Below, piece by piece: positions 49,911-58,789 of a stretch of DNA of 64,000 nucleotides. A program made the translations under genes and the position numbers. The notes below the pieces were generated by a model. That model was not told the DNA's origin and made no database searches. It saw nothing but the letters and a program-made list of their open reading frames with translations. The stretch comes from Starkeya sp. ORNL1 (GTDB lineage: Bacteria > Pseudomonadota > Alphaproteobacteria > Rhizobiales > Xanthobacteraceae), in NCBI RefSeq assembly GCF_012971745.1, contig NZ_CP048834.1, forward strand, positions 2,294,001 through 2,358,000, read 5' to 3'. How positions within the stretch are numbered: the first letter of the stretch is position 1; every line of letters starts with the position of its first letter.

Positions 49911-52606
49911 ACTACTCGATCGACGGACACGCCTTTTCCGCCGAGCCGAGGGCCGGCCAGTGCCTGCGCACCTTCCTGCGCGAGCGCGGCGACTTCGGCG
50001 TCAAGAAGGGCTGCGACCAGGGCGATTGCGGCGCCTGCACCGTGTGGGTCGACGGCGCGCCGATCCATTCCTGCCTGATGCCGGCGTTCCGCGCAGCCGG
50101 CCGCGAGATCACCACCATCCAGGGGCTGGCCAACGGCAATGGACTGCACCCGGTGCAGCAGGCCTTCCTCGATGCCCAGGCGTTCCAGTGCGGCTTCTGC
50201 GCGGCCGGCATGATCATGACGGTCGCCTCGCTCGATGACGAGCAGCGCGAAGACCTGCCGCGCCACCTCAAGGGCAATCTCTGCCGCTGTACCGGCTACC
50301 GCTCGATCCACGACGCCATCAATGGCGTCGTCAATATCGGCGAGGATGTCGCCGGCAGCGCCTGCGGCGCCAGCCTGCCCAATCCGTTCGGCCCGGATAT
50401 CGTCACCGGCCATGCGCGCTACACCATGGATGTGGCGGTGGCGGACCTCGCCTACCTCAAGGTGCTGCGTTCGCCGCACGCCCATGCCCGCATCACCCGC
50501 ATCGACCGCACCGCGGCGATGGCGGTGCCGGGCGTGCTGGAGGTGTTCACCTGGGAGGACGTGCCGCGCAAGCTGTACAGCACGGCGACCCATGAGGATC
50601 ACCTGGTCGATCCGGACGACACCTACATACTCGACGACGTCGTCCGCTTCGTCGGCCAGCGCATCGCCGCGGTGGTCGCCACCAGCGAGGCCGCGGCGGA
50701 GGCCGGCTGCCGGGCGCTGGTGGTCGACTACGAGCTATTGCCCGCGGTGTTCGACCCCGAGCTCGCCATGGCACCCGAGGCGCCGGTCCTGCACCGCAAG
50801 GGCGGCGAGGCGCGCGGCAATATCTTTGCCGAGATCCATGGCGAGGTCGGCAACGTCGCCAACGGCTTTGCCGAAGCCGATGCCGTGCACGAGCACACCT
50901 ATTCCACCTCGCGGGTGCAGCATGTGCATCTGGAGACGCACGGCTCGATCGCCTGGAAGGGCGAGGATGGCCGCATCCACGTGCGCACCAGTTCGCAGGC
51001 GCCGTTCATCGTCCAGCAGAAGCTCAGCTATCTGTTCGGCATCAATCAGCGGGAGCTGCAGGTCTTCACCGAGCGCGTTGGTGGCGGCTTCGGCGGCAAG
51101 CAGGAGATGCTCAGCGAGGATCTCTGCGTCCTCGCCATGCTGAAGATCGGCCGGCCGGTGAAGTGGGAGTTCACCCGCGAGGAGCAGTTCATCGGCGCCA
51201 GCACGCGCCACCAGATGACGACACGGGTCAAGATCGGCGCCAAGAGCGACGGCACCCTCACCGCCATCCAGATCCGCGTGGTCTCCAATACCGGCGCCTA
51301 TGGCAACCATTCCAGCGAGACGCTGGCGGCCTCGCTCTCCAGTCCGATGGCGCTCTATCGTTGCGCCAACAAGAAGGCCGACGGCTACGCGGTCTATACC
51401 AACATGGTGCCTGGCGGCGGCTTTCGCGGCTATGGCTCGTCGCAGACCACCTTCGCCATCGAATGCGCCATGGACGACCTGGCGAAGCTCCTGAAGCTCG
51501 ATCCGGTCGCGCTGCGCCGCACAAACATGATCCGCGACGATGACTGGATCGAATCGGTGTGGAGCGAGACCTCCGACGTCGATATCGGCAGCTACGGCCT
51601 CGCAGAATGCGTCGAGATGGTCGAGGCCGGGCTGGCGAGCGGCGAGCGCAAGCCGAAGCCCGAGGGCGCCGACTGGCTGGAGGGCACCGGCATCGCCTTC
51701 GCGATGCTGGAATCCGGCCCGCCGACCGAGCATCGCTCCGGCGCGACCATGGAATTGCTGGCCGACGGGCGCTTCCACCTTGCGGTCGGATCGACCGAGA
51801 TGGGCAATGGCTCGGTGACCTCGCACCGCCAGCTGGCGGCAGGCGTGCTGGGCTCACGGGCCGGCGATATCGAGATCATCAATGCCGACACCGACAAGAC
51901 GCCGTTCGATACCGGCACCTTCGCCAGCACCGGCACCGTGGTCGCCGGGCAGGCGGTGATGCTGACCGCGCAGGCGCTGCGGCAGAACATCCTGGCCTAT
52001 GCCGCCCGCAGCACCGGCACCCGGGCGGGCGAATGGGCCATGGAGGGCGGCGCGGTGGCGCGCGGCAATGAACGCATCGCGCTCACCGAGCTTTATGCGC
52101 AGGGCACCGCGGCCGGCCACCGCTTCAAGGCGCGGCGCCGGGCCTATCTCGCGCCGCGCACCGTCGCCTTCAATGTGCAGGGCATCCGCCTGGCCGTGCA
52201 TCGCATCACCGGCGACATCGAGATCCTGCAAAGCGTGCACGCCGCCGATATCGGCCGGCCGATCAATCCGATGCAGTGCCGCGGCCAGATCGACGGCTCG
52301 ATCTCCATGGGGCTCGGCTGGGCGCTGACCGAGCACATGGACTATGACGACGCCGGCCACATGAAGAACGCCGCCTTGCGCAACTACCGCATACCGAGCT
52401 TCGCCGACGTGCCGCGCAGCCAAGTGCTGTTCGCCGGCACCCACGACACCATCGGCCCGCTCGGCGCCAAGGCACAGGGCGAATGCGCGATCAATCCGAT
52501 TGCGCCGGCGATCTCCAACGCGCTGTTCGATGCCACCGGCGTGCGCTTCGACACCCTGCCCTTCACGCCCGACCGCATCTTCGATCGCCTGCAAGGCGTG
52601 TCATGA
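49907..52606 (+). CDS. Fused [2Fe-2S]/molybdopterin hydroxylase subunit (xanthine dehydrogenase family)
   Basis: 899 aa. Residues 1-150 are the small subunit: cluster I Cys36, Cys41, Cys44, Cys56; cluster II Cys95, Cys98, Cys126, Cys128. Residues about 155-899 are the Mo-cofactor subunit, with VGGGFGGKQ, PGGGFRGYG and a late KAQGECAINP holding the expected catalytic Glu. The layout equals the single-chain aldehyde oxidoreductase of Desulfovibrio (about 907 aa), yet here a separate FAD subunit is also encoded. It hydroxylates an aldehyde or N-heterocycle using water; substrate unknown. No Tat signal, so cytoplasmic. Confidence 0.92.
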   Translation: MNYSIDGHAFSAEPRAGQCLRTFLRERGDFGVKKGCDQGDCGACTVWVDGAPIHSCLMPAFRAAGREITTIQGLANGNGLHPVQQAFLDAQAFQCGFCAAGMIMTVASLDDEQREDLPRHLKGNLCRCTGYRSIHDAINGVVNIGEDVAGSACGASLPNPFGPDIVTGHARYTMDVAVADLAYLKVLRSPHAHARITRIDRTAAMAVPGVLEVFTWEDVPRKLYSTATHEDHLVDPDDTYILDDVVRFVGQRIAAVVATSEAAAEAGCRALVVDYELLPAVFDPELAMAPEAPVLHRKGGEARGNIFAEIHGEVGNVANGFAEADAVHEHTYSTSRVQHVHLETHGSIAWKGEDGRIHVRTSSQAPFIVQQKLSYLFGINQRELQVFTERVGGGFGGKQEMLSEDLCVLAMLKIGRPVKWEFTREEQFIGASTRHQMTTRVKIGAKSDGTLTAIQIRVVSNTGAYGNHSSETLAASLSSPMALYRCANKKADGYAVYTNMVPGGGFRGYGSSQTTFAIECAMDDLAKLLKLDPVALRRTNMIRDDDWIESVWSETSDVDIGSYGLAECVEMVEAGLASGERKPKPEGADWLEGTGIAFAMLESGPPTEHRSGATMELLADGRFHLAVGSTEMGNGSVTSHRQLAAGVLGSRAGDIEIINADTDKTPFDTGTFASTGTVVAGQAVMLTAQALRQNILAYAARSTGTRAGEWAMEGGAVARGNERIALTELYAQGTAAGHRFKARRRAYLAPRTVAFNVQGIRLAVHRITGDIEILQSVHAADIGRPINPMQCRGQIDGSISMGLGWALTEHMDYDDAGHMKNAALRNYRIPSFADVPRSQVLFAGTHDTIGPLGAKAQGECAINPIAPAISNALFDATGVRFDTLPFTPDRIFDRLQGVS

Positions 52607-53556
52607 ACGAGACCGTCCCGGGATCCGTCACCATCGTCACGCAGACCCGGGTGCAGCCGGGTTCCGAGGAGGCGTTCGCCGCCTGGCAGGAGGAGACGAG
52701 CCTCTTCATCGCCAGGCTGCCGGGCTTCCTCGGGCAGACCGTGATGCGGCCGAGCCCGCCGGCGCAGGTCGACTGGGTGATCCTGCAACGCTTCGTCAGC
52801 TCGGCTGCCGCCATCGGCTGGCTCAATTCGCCGGAGCGGCTGGCCCGCATTACCGGCGCACAGCCGATGCTGGTCGGCCGCGACGACATCCACATCGTGC
52901 CCGACGGCTCGTCGGGCGTGCTGCCGTCGCCGGTCTCCGCGGTGATATCGACGCGCATCAAGCCCGGCCAGGAGCCGGCCTATCGCGACTGGGAACTGCG
53001 CATGGCCTCGGCGCAGAGCCGGGCGAAGGGCTTCCAGGGCTATCGCTTCGAGCCGCCGATCCCGGGCGTGCAGGATGACTGGCTGTCGATCCTGCGATTC
53101 GATTCGGAAGCGAACCTCCAAACCTGGCTCGATTCGCCGGAGCGCCAGGCGCTGCTGGCGGAGGCCGAGCCTTTCACGCAGGAATTCCACGCCCGCGTCG
53201 CCCGTTCGGGCTTCGATCAATGGTTCGTTTCGCCGGAAAAGGGCCAGTCCGCGCTGCCGGCGTGGAAGCAGAACATGATCGTGCTGCTGCTGCTCTACCC
53301 GGTGGTTTATCTGTTCGGCATAGCCGTCATGAACCCGCTGTTGCTGGGATGGGCAGGCCTCGCCCTTCCGATCGCGCTGTTCATCGCCAACGTTGCCAGC
53401 ATCTGCGCGCTGAACTATCTGGTGCCGTGGACGAGCCAGCGCTTTTCCTGGTGGCTCAACCCGGCACCGCCCTCGCGCGGCAAGGAGTTGCTTGGCGTCG
53501 CCATCCATGTCGCCATCTATGCGGCATTGATCGCGGCGTTCACCTTGTTGCGATGA
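52603..53556 (+). CDS. Tandem ABM-domain protein with C-terminal membrane helices
   Basis: 317 aa. Two ferredoxin-like ABM (antibiotic biosynthesis monooxygenase type) domains, about 8-100 and 108-200, share the pattern I.TR..PG.E..Y..W and are followed by WL.SPER repeats (WLNSPER, WLDSPER). Three to four membrane helices lie at about 222-315. ATG 52603 overlaps the hydroxylase stop (ATGA). ABM domains can be cofactor-free oxygenases or ligand binders; catalysis is unproven here. Coupling to the hydroxylase suggests the same pathway. Confidence 0.82.
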   Translation: MNETVPGSVTIVTQTRVQPGSEEAFAAWQEETSLFIARLPGFLGQTVMRPSPPAQVDWVILQRFVSSAAAIGWLNSPERLARITGAQPMLVGRDDIHIVPDGSSGVLPSPVSAVISTRIKPGQEPAYRDWELRMASAQSRAKGFQGYRFEPPIPGVQDDWLSILRFDSEANLQTWLDSPERQALLAEAEPFTQEFHARVARSGFDQWFVSPEKGQSALPAWKQNMIVLLLLYPVVYLFGIAVMNPLLLGWAGLALPIALFIANVASICALNYLVPWTSQRFSWWLNPAPPSRGKELLGVAIHVAIYAALIAAFTLLR

Positions 53557-53772
53557 AATCCAACAAAGCCTTGCGCCACAACACGACACGGAAGTTCACG
53601 CGGCATCTTGCCATTGCGGCATGAACCATCTATGTTTTGGACATCGATCTTGCACGGCGAACTTTGTTTCGCGCTCTTAGCGCCCTGCGAACTTCCTCTC
53701 AAAATCGATCTTTTTGTGCTGCCTGTGTGATGCGGGCGGTTGGAAAACCTATGTCGACTGAAAGGAATCGTT

Positions 53773-53982
53773 ATGGCGACGGGTACTGTGAAGTGGTTTA
53801 ACGGCCAGAAGGGCTTTGGTTTCATTCAGCCGGACAACGGCGGTCCGGATGTGTTCGTGCACATCTCCGCTGTTGAACGTGCTGGCATGCGCTCCCTCAA
53901 TGAGGGTCAGAAGGTCAGCTACGAAATCGAGACCGATCGTCGGTCCGGCAAGAGCTCGGCCGGCAACCTTCAGGCCGCGTGA
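53773..53982 (+). CDS. Cold-shock protein, CspA family
   Basis: 69-aa single-stranded nucleic-acid chaperone. The RNP motifs KGFGFIQ (about 16-22) and VFVHIS (about 32-37) are intact. ATG 53773 follows AAGGA; an upstream in-frame start at 53740 is unlikely. The 216-bp gap upstream contains T-rich stretches and is long enough for the structured 5' leader common in csp genes. A strong terminator follows at 54046. Confidence 0.95.
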   Translation: MATGTVKWFNGQKGFGFIQPDNGGPDVFVHISAVERAGMRSLNEGQKVSYEIETDRRSGKSSAGNLQAA

Positions 53983-54045
53983 GACATTGCCTCCGGTCTT
54001 TGACCACGGATGTACTGGCATTGGCCGTTGAGGCACTTGGGAGAA

Positions 54046-54069
54046 GGTCGGGTAAGCCCGGCCTTTTTT
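54046..54069 (+). terminator. Rho-independent terminator of the csp gene
   Basis: GGTCGGG-TAAG-CCCGGCC stem-loop followed by six T. It is 63 bp past the csp stop and just before the ribosome site of the next small gene. Confidence 0.85.
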
Positions 54070-54090
54070 CGTTTCAGAGGAGCGATACGG

Positions 54091-54348
54091 ATGGCGACAG
54101 TCACCAAGGACAACATGTTTCGCTCCAAGTCGGCGACGGAGACGAAGAAGGCGGCCGACAGGGGCGCTCACTCGATCGTCGATCATGAGGCGGCCGTGAG
54201 GGATGCCAAGACGGCCCGGCTTCGCCTCGCCAGGCTGGCCAAGGAGGCCGCCGACAAAGAGGCGGCGGTCAATACGCCGGTAGCGCCCCGCCCGGTACGC
54301 AAGCGGGCAGCACCGGCCGCCCGCCCGGGAAGCAAGCGGGCATCATAA
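54091..54348 (+). CDS. Small basic Ala/Lys-rich protein, unknown function
   Basis: 85 aa. AGAGGAG at 54075-54081 supports ATG 54091. The middle (about 35-60) is a charged helix (AKTARLRLARLAKEAADKEA); the tail is Pro/Arg/Lys-rich (PRPVRKRAAPAARPG), suggesting nucleic-acid binding. I do not recognise a family. It lies directly behind the csp terminator; a leaky terminator would allow cold-induced co-expression. Confidence 0.7.
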   Translation: MATVTKDNMFRSKSATETKKAADRGAHSIVDHEAAVRDAKTARLRLARLAKEAADKEAAVNTPVAPRPVRKRAAPAARPGSKRAS

Positions 54349-54422
54349 CCAACGATCGCTGCAGGCAGTGGAAGGCGTAGAGGCCTTCAAGAGGCCGGCA
54401 GCGCTGGAAACCTACGACAGCA

Positions 54423-54779
54423 ATGAAAAACATCGATACTTTTGCAGAACGCCGCAAGACTGCGCAGAGCGCCAAGGAAAAGCTGCTCGAGCAGTTCAAG
54501 TCGCGTCCCAAGGCCGACGATCCGCTGATGCTCGCCAAGGCGGCCGAGCGCAAGGCGCTGGAAGAGGCCCGCGCCGAGCGCAAGGCGGCACGAGAGGCGG
54601 AGCAGGCAGCCCAGCTCGCAGAGCAGGCGGCGCGGCGCGAAGCCGACGCAGCGGCGGCGCTCGCCAAGCAGATCCAGGAAGCGGAAGAGCAGATCGCGCG
54701 CCACGCCGCCGAGCAGGCCGACCGCAAGGCCAAGCGCGACCAGCGCTATGCCGACCGCAAGATGCGCACCAGCCGCTAG
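54423..54779 (+). CDS. DUF6481-like coiled-coil protein
   Basis: 118 aa. It opens FAERRKTAQSAKEKLLEQFKSRP followed by DDPLMLAKAAERKA, the pattern of DUF6481 proteins, then a long Ala/Glu/Arg coiled coil and a basic tail. Function unknown. Alphaproteobacterial relatives are often found near cold-shock genes as far as I recall; here it is the second small gene after csp. Confidence 0.75.
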   Translation: MKNIDTFAERRKTAQSAKEKLLEQFKSRPKADDPLMLAKAAERKALEEARAERKAAREAEQAAQLAEQAARREADAAAALAKQIQEAEEQIARHAAEQADRKAKRDQRYADRKMRTSR

Positions 54780-55015
54780 AGCAGGCTCCGCAAAGGTTGC
54801 ATGCTCCGCAGAAGCTGAACGACCTTTGCGATCGGAACACGCTCCAACGTTTTGAAGCCGGAAGCAGGGTCTTTTCGCTCGGATGATTCCGTCCGAGCGA
54901 ACGGAGCTCTGCCGCGGTGCAGCATCGTGCCTATCAATTCCCCCGCAGCCGTGTAGGCTACGTAAAGGACAGTATGGCATCGCGCCGGTCGGTCTCGAAT
55001 TACGGGGGCCTCAGG

Positions 55016-55867
55016 ATGCAGATCCATCTCGGTTACGAACTGACCTATGACTGCCCGCAGCCGACGCCGATGCTGCTGGTCCTGAACATCCATTACAGCC
55101 GCGCCTCCGATATCGTCGTCCCCGACTACATCGTCACCCGGCCCGGACTGCCGATCACCGCGTATCGCGACGGCTTTGGCAATTGGTGCAGCCGCATCAC
55201 CGCTCCGGCGGGGCGCACCGTCATCACCAGCAACGCCGTCATCCGCGACAGCGGCAAGACCGACGTCTATGAGCCGAACGCCGGCCAGCATCCGATCGAG
55301 GAGTTGCCGGCGGACGCCCTGGTGTTCCTGCTCGCCAGCCGGCATTGCGAAACCGAGCTGTTGTCCGATACCGCGTGGAGCCTGTTCGGCACCACCGCCC
55401 CCGGCTGGGCCAGGGTTCAGGCGGTGTGCGATTTCGTGCATAACCATATCGTCTTCGGCTATGAGCACGCGCGCCCGACCAAGACCGCCTTCGAGGTCTT
55501 CCAGGAGCGACAGGGGGTGTGCCGGGACTATGCGCACCTCGCCATCACCTTGTGCCGCTGCCTGAACATCCCGGCGCGCTACTGCACCGGCTATCTCGGC
55601 GACATGGGCGTGCCGCCGCCCCACGGCCCGATGGATTTTGCCGGCTGGTTCGAAGCCTATCTCGGCGGGCACTGGTATACCTTCGACGCGCGCAACAACG
55701 TGCCGCGGATCGGCCGGGTGCTGATGGCGCGCGGCCGGGACGCCACCGACGTCGCGCTGGTGACCTCGTTCGGACCCAACACCCTGGTCGGGTTCAAGGT
55801 ATGGACCGACGAGATGGATGCCGCCGCCCTCGGCCACGAGGCTCCACCGCCCAATATCCCAGGCTAG
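55016..55867 (+). CDS. Transglutaminase-like protein
   Basis: 283 aa. An N-terminal beta-strand domain (about 1-95) precedes a transglutaminase/cysteine-protease core: Cys in RQGVCRDYAHLA (about 165-176), His in GHWYTFDARNN and Asp in the same segment (about 219-229). ATG 55016 (MQIHLGYELTY) is the usual start of this family; a frame from 54917 adds an unlikely basic leader. No signal peptide. Role unknown, possibly peptide cleavage or crosslinking. No obvious operon partner. Confidence 0.87.
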   Translation: MQIHLGYELTYDCPQPTPMLLVLNIHYSRASDIVVPDYIVTRPGLPITAYRDGFGNWCSRITAPAGRTVITSNAVIRDSGKTDVYEPNAGQHPIEELPADALVFLLASRHCETELLSDTAWSLFGTTAPGWARVQAVCDFVHNHIVFGYEHARPTKTAFEVFQERQGVCRDYAHLAITLCRCLNIPARYCTGYLGDMGVPPPHGPMDFAGWFEAYLGGHWYTFDARNNVPRIGRVLMARGRDATDVALVTSFGPNTLVGFKVWTDEMDAAALGHEAPPPNIPG

Positions 55868-56115
55868 AACAGCAACGCATCCCATCCCAACCGTCATCCC
55901 CGGCCAAAGGCGACCTACGGTCGTCTTCTCTCCAGAGGCGCCGAACCAGCAGCTTCGGCTTTCCCTGGGGATCTCGATTCACGCCAGTGCGTCAGAGGCC
56001 GAAGCGGCCTGGGCTTCCCCCACTACCGGCGAATATTTCGTGCGATCGCGGAATAATTCTGCCCGCGCCGGGTCAACCCTCCTGAAGGCGGCCGTTGCCG
56101 TCTCAAGGAGGCACC

Positions 56116-56664
56116 ATGCGTCATCGCCGTCTCGCGCGTTCAGCGCTGATCGCCCTTGCCGCCGCATTGGCGATATCTGGCGCGCGGGCTGACGACATCA
56201 CGCCAAAGGACCCGACGGCAACGAAGACCGCCGCCGAAGCCCCGTTCCTTGCCGAGAACGCCACCGCCATGGACCGGATGATGGCGGACATGGACGTCAA
56301 GCCGACCGGCGACGTCGATGCCGATTTCGTCGCCATGATGATCCCGCATCACCAGGGCGCCATCGACATGGCGCAGGCGGTGCTGCGCTACGGCAAGAAC
56401 GAGCAGATCCGGCGCATCGCGCAGGAGATCGTGGTCGAGCAGCAGCAGGAGATCGCGGCGATGCGCCTCGCGCTCGGCCAGCCTCTGCCACCTTCATTGC
56501 CGGCACTCACCCAGACCGCGCCCGCGCAAGGCGGTCCTACCCCCGCACACGATCATTCCGCGATGTCGCACATGGGCGCGTCCAATGCGTCCGACATGGA
56601 TGCGTCCGACGTGGATGCGTCCGACATGGGCGCTTCGATGTCGCCGACCATGCAGATGAAGTAG
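56116..56664 (+). CDS. DUF305-domain periplasmic protein, His/Met-rich
   Basis: 182 aa. Signal peptide to about residue 25 (ISGARA). The DUF305 core at about 48-125 has MMIPHHQGAIDMA and a second helix with EQQQEIAAM. The C-terminal 40 residues are Met/His/Asp-rich with a repeated ASDMD/ASDVD unit. AAGGAGG at 56105-56111 sets ATG 56116. DUF305 proteins often accompany copper genes, and CopC/CopD are encoded 3 kb downstream. Probably metal-binding (inference). Confidence 0.87.
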   Translation: MRHRRLARSALIALAAALAISGARADDITPKDPTATKTAAEAPFLAENATAMDRMMADMDVKPTGDVDADFVAMMIPHHQGAIDMAQAVLRYGKNEQIRRIAQEIVVEQQQEIAAMRLALGQPLPPSLPALTQTAPAQGGPTPAHDHSAMSHMGASNASDMDASDVDASDMGASMSPTMQMK

Positions 56665-56676
56665 GAGCCGAAACCG

Positions 56677-58164
56677 ATGAAGAGCCGCCTCATGACCGGC
56701 CTGCTGGCCGGTTGCATGCTCATTTGCGCTTTGCCGGCCGTTGCCGGGCAGGCGCCCTTTGCCGCTTCTGCCCCGGACATCCCTCTCAGCAGCCACGACC
56801 GCGTCTATGCGGCCGAGCAGTTCTCCAACACCGTGTCCGTCACCGATCCCGCCTCCAACAAGCTGCTCGGCGTGATCCGGCTCGGCGATCCGCAGCCCGG
56901 CAATTTCAGCCCGCTCTACAAGGGCCAGGTGCTGGTCCACGGCATGGGCTTCTCGCCCGACCGCACGACCATCGCCGTGGTCTCGATCGGCTCGAACTCC
57001 GTCACCTTCATCGACACCGCCACCAATGCGGTGAAGCACACCACCTATGTCGGCCGCTCGCCGCACGAGGCGTTCTTCACCCCCGACGGCAAGGAAGTGT
57101 GGGTGACGGTGCGCGGCGAGGATTACGTCGCCGTGCTCGACGGCACGACTTACGAGGAGAAGACCCGCATCAAGCTGCCCAACGGCCCGGGCATGCAGAT
57201 CTTCTCGCCGGACGGCACCTACGGCTATGTCTGCTCGTCCTTCACGCCGGAGACCGATGTCATCCGCGTCGCCGACCACCAGATCGTCGGCAAGGTGAAG
57301 CAGGATAGCCCGTTCTGCCCGAACATCGCCGCCTCGCCGGACGGCAAGCAGGTGTGGTTCACGCTGAAGGATGTCGGCCACACCCAGGTGTTCAATGCGC
57401 AGCCGCCGTTCGAGTTGATCAAGACGCTCGATACCGGCCCGATCAGCAACCATGTGAACCTCGTCCACAACGCCAACGGCACCTTCGCCTATGTGACCGT
57501 CGGCGGGATCAATGTGGTGAAGGTGTTCCGCACCGACACGTTCGAGCAGGTCGCGACCATCCCGGTCGGCAACCTGCCGCACGGCATCTGGCCGTCGGGC
57601 GATGGCAGCCGGGTCTATGTCGGGCTGGAGAATGCCGACGCGCTCGCTGCGATCGACACCCTGACCAATACGGTGGTTGCCACCATCCCGATCGGGCAGG
57701 CGCCGCAGGCGGTGACCTATGTGCCCGGCGCGGTACCGAACGGCGACGGCATGGCGAATCTCCAGCCGCTCGGCCTCGCCGGCCAGACCGCCCACCTCCT
57801 GCTCGACCCGGCGACCGGCGCTGTCGACAAGGCGCCGACCAGCGTCTCGCTGTTCGACCAGGGCCTGATCCAGGTGCTGCAGGCCTCCGTCACCGGATTG
57901 CAGCCAAAGACGCCCTATGTGCTTGCGCTGGCCGGCGAGATGGATGGCAGCGGCCCGCTGCAGCCGCTGGCGGCCTTCATGACCAATCCTGCCGGCTCCG
58001 CCATCGTCAATGCCACCGGCCCGATCCGGCAGATCGTGCAAAGCGACAGCAGCGACCAGTTGCGCGTCCTTGTCATCGCCGAGGGCACCGCCGCGGCGCC
58101 CGGCACGGTGGTGCAGCGCCAGGGAGCGATGCCGACCCTCGGGCTGAACGGCTCGATGCAATGA
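56677..58164 (+). CDS. YVTN-type beta-propeller, exported
   Basis: 495 aa. Signal peptide to about residue 23 (PAVA), then seven or so YVTN/NHL-like blades (repeated SPDG...V.V and NTV.ATIP.G units) to about 360, and a C-terminal beta domain at about 400-490. 12 bp after the DUF305 gene. Members of this group are surface or periplasmic proteins without a proven reaction. Location in the copper-type cluster suggests an envelope metal or stress role. Confidence 0.85.
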   Translation: MKSRLMTGLLAGCMLICALPAVAGQAPFAASAPDIPLSSHDRVYAAEQFSNTVSVTDPASNKLLGVIRLGDPQPGNFSPLYKGQVLVHGMGFSPDRTTIAVVSIGSNSVTFIDTATNAVKHTTYVGRSPHEAFFTPDGKEVWVTVRGEDYVAVLDGTTYEEKTRIKLPNGPGMQIFSPDGTYGYVCSSFTPETDVIRVADHQIVGKVKQDSPFCPNIAASPDGKQVWFTLKDVGHTQVFNAQPPFELIKTLDTGPISNHVNLVHNANGTFAYVTVGGINVVKVFRTDTFEQVATIPVGNLPHGIWPSGDGSRVYVGLENADALAAIDTLTNTVVATIPIGQAPQAVTYVPGAVPNGDGMANLQPLGLAGQTAHLLLDPATGAVDKAPTSVSLFDQGLIQVLQASVTGLQPKTPYVLALAGEMDGSGPLQPLAAFMTNPAGSAIVNATGPIRQIVQSDSSDQLRVLVIAEGTAAAPGTVVQRQGAMPTLGLNGSMQ

Positions 58165-58258
58165 ACCGACGATAGGCTGAAAAGGCCAGCCGCCCTCCGC
58201 CGCGCTTTCGCGCGATCGAGGGCGGCTTCTTCCCGCAACCGTTTCGCCGGACATCGCC

Positions 58259-58789
58259 ATGACGACCGACATGGTCAGTCTCATCGAGCCGCTGATCCCA
58301 CCATTGCGCCGCTATGCGCGTGCGTTGCTGCGCGACCGCACGGCGGCGGACGATCTGGTGCAGGACTGTCTCGAACGCGCCATCGGCCGCTGGCACCAGC
58401 GCCGCTCGGACGGCGATCCGCGCACCTGGATGTTCACCATCCTGCACAACCTGGCCATGACCCGCCTGAGCCGCGCCACCAATCGCTATTTCGTCGCCTT
58501 CGAGGAAGCGGACGAGAGTGCCCTCGCCCACCCTCCCTCGCAGGAGGAGGGGCTGCGCTACCGCGAATTGCTTGCGGCGCTGGCCCGACTGCCGGAAGAA
58601 CAACGCAGCGTGCTGTTGCTGGTCACCGTGGAGGACATCTCCTATGCCGAGACCGCCAAGGTGCTCGACATTCCAGTCGGCACCGTGATGTCGCGCCTGT
58701 CGCGCGCCCGGGAGAAGCTGCTGAAGATGATGTCGGAAGAGCCGAAGCGGGACGTGGCTGCGCCGGCGCGGCTGCGGAGAGTGAAATGA
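58259..58789 (+). CDS. ECF-type RNA polymerase sigma factor
   Basis: 176 aa. Region 2 at about 12-75 (RDRTAADDLVQDCLERAI), region 4 at about 105-160 (LPEEQRSVLLLVTVEDISYAE). The short charged tail is KRDVAAPARLRRVK. Stop overlaps the anti-sigma start by 4 bp, the classical pair. It probably drives this cluster in response to an envelope signal such as copper. Confidence 0.93.
   Translation: MTTDMVSLIEPLIPPLRRYARALLRDRTAADDLVQDCLERAIGRWHQRRSDGDPRTWMFTILHNLAMTRLSRATNRYFVAFEEADESALAHPPSQEEGLRYRELLAALARLPEEQRSVLLLVTVEDISYAETAKVLDIPVGTVMSRLSRAREKLLKMMSEEPKRDVAAPARLRRVK

Noticed and set aside
56494..58284. 596-codon minus-strand frame opposite the YVTN propeller
   Set aside because: Composition is antisense-like and the plus-strand protein has a signal peptide and propeller repeats.
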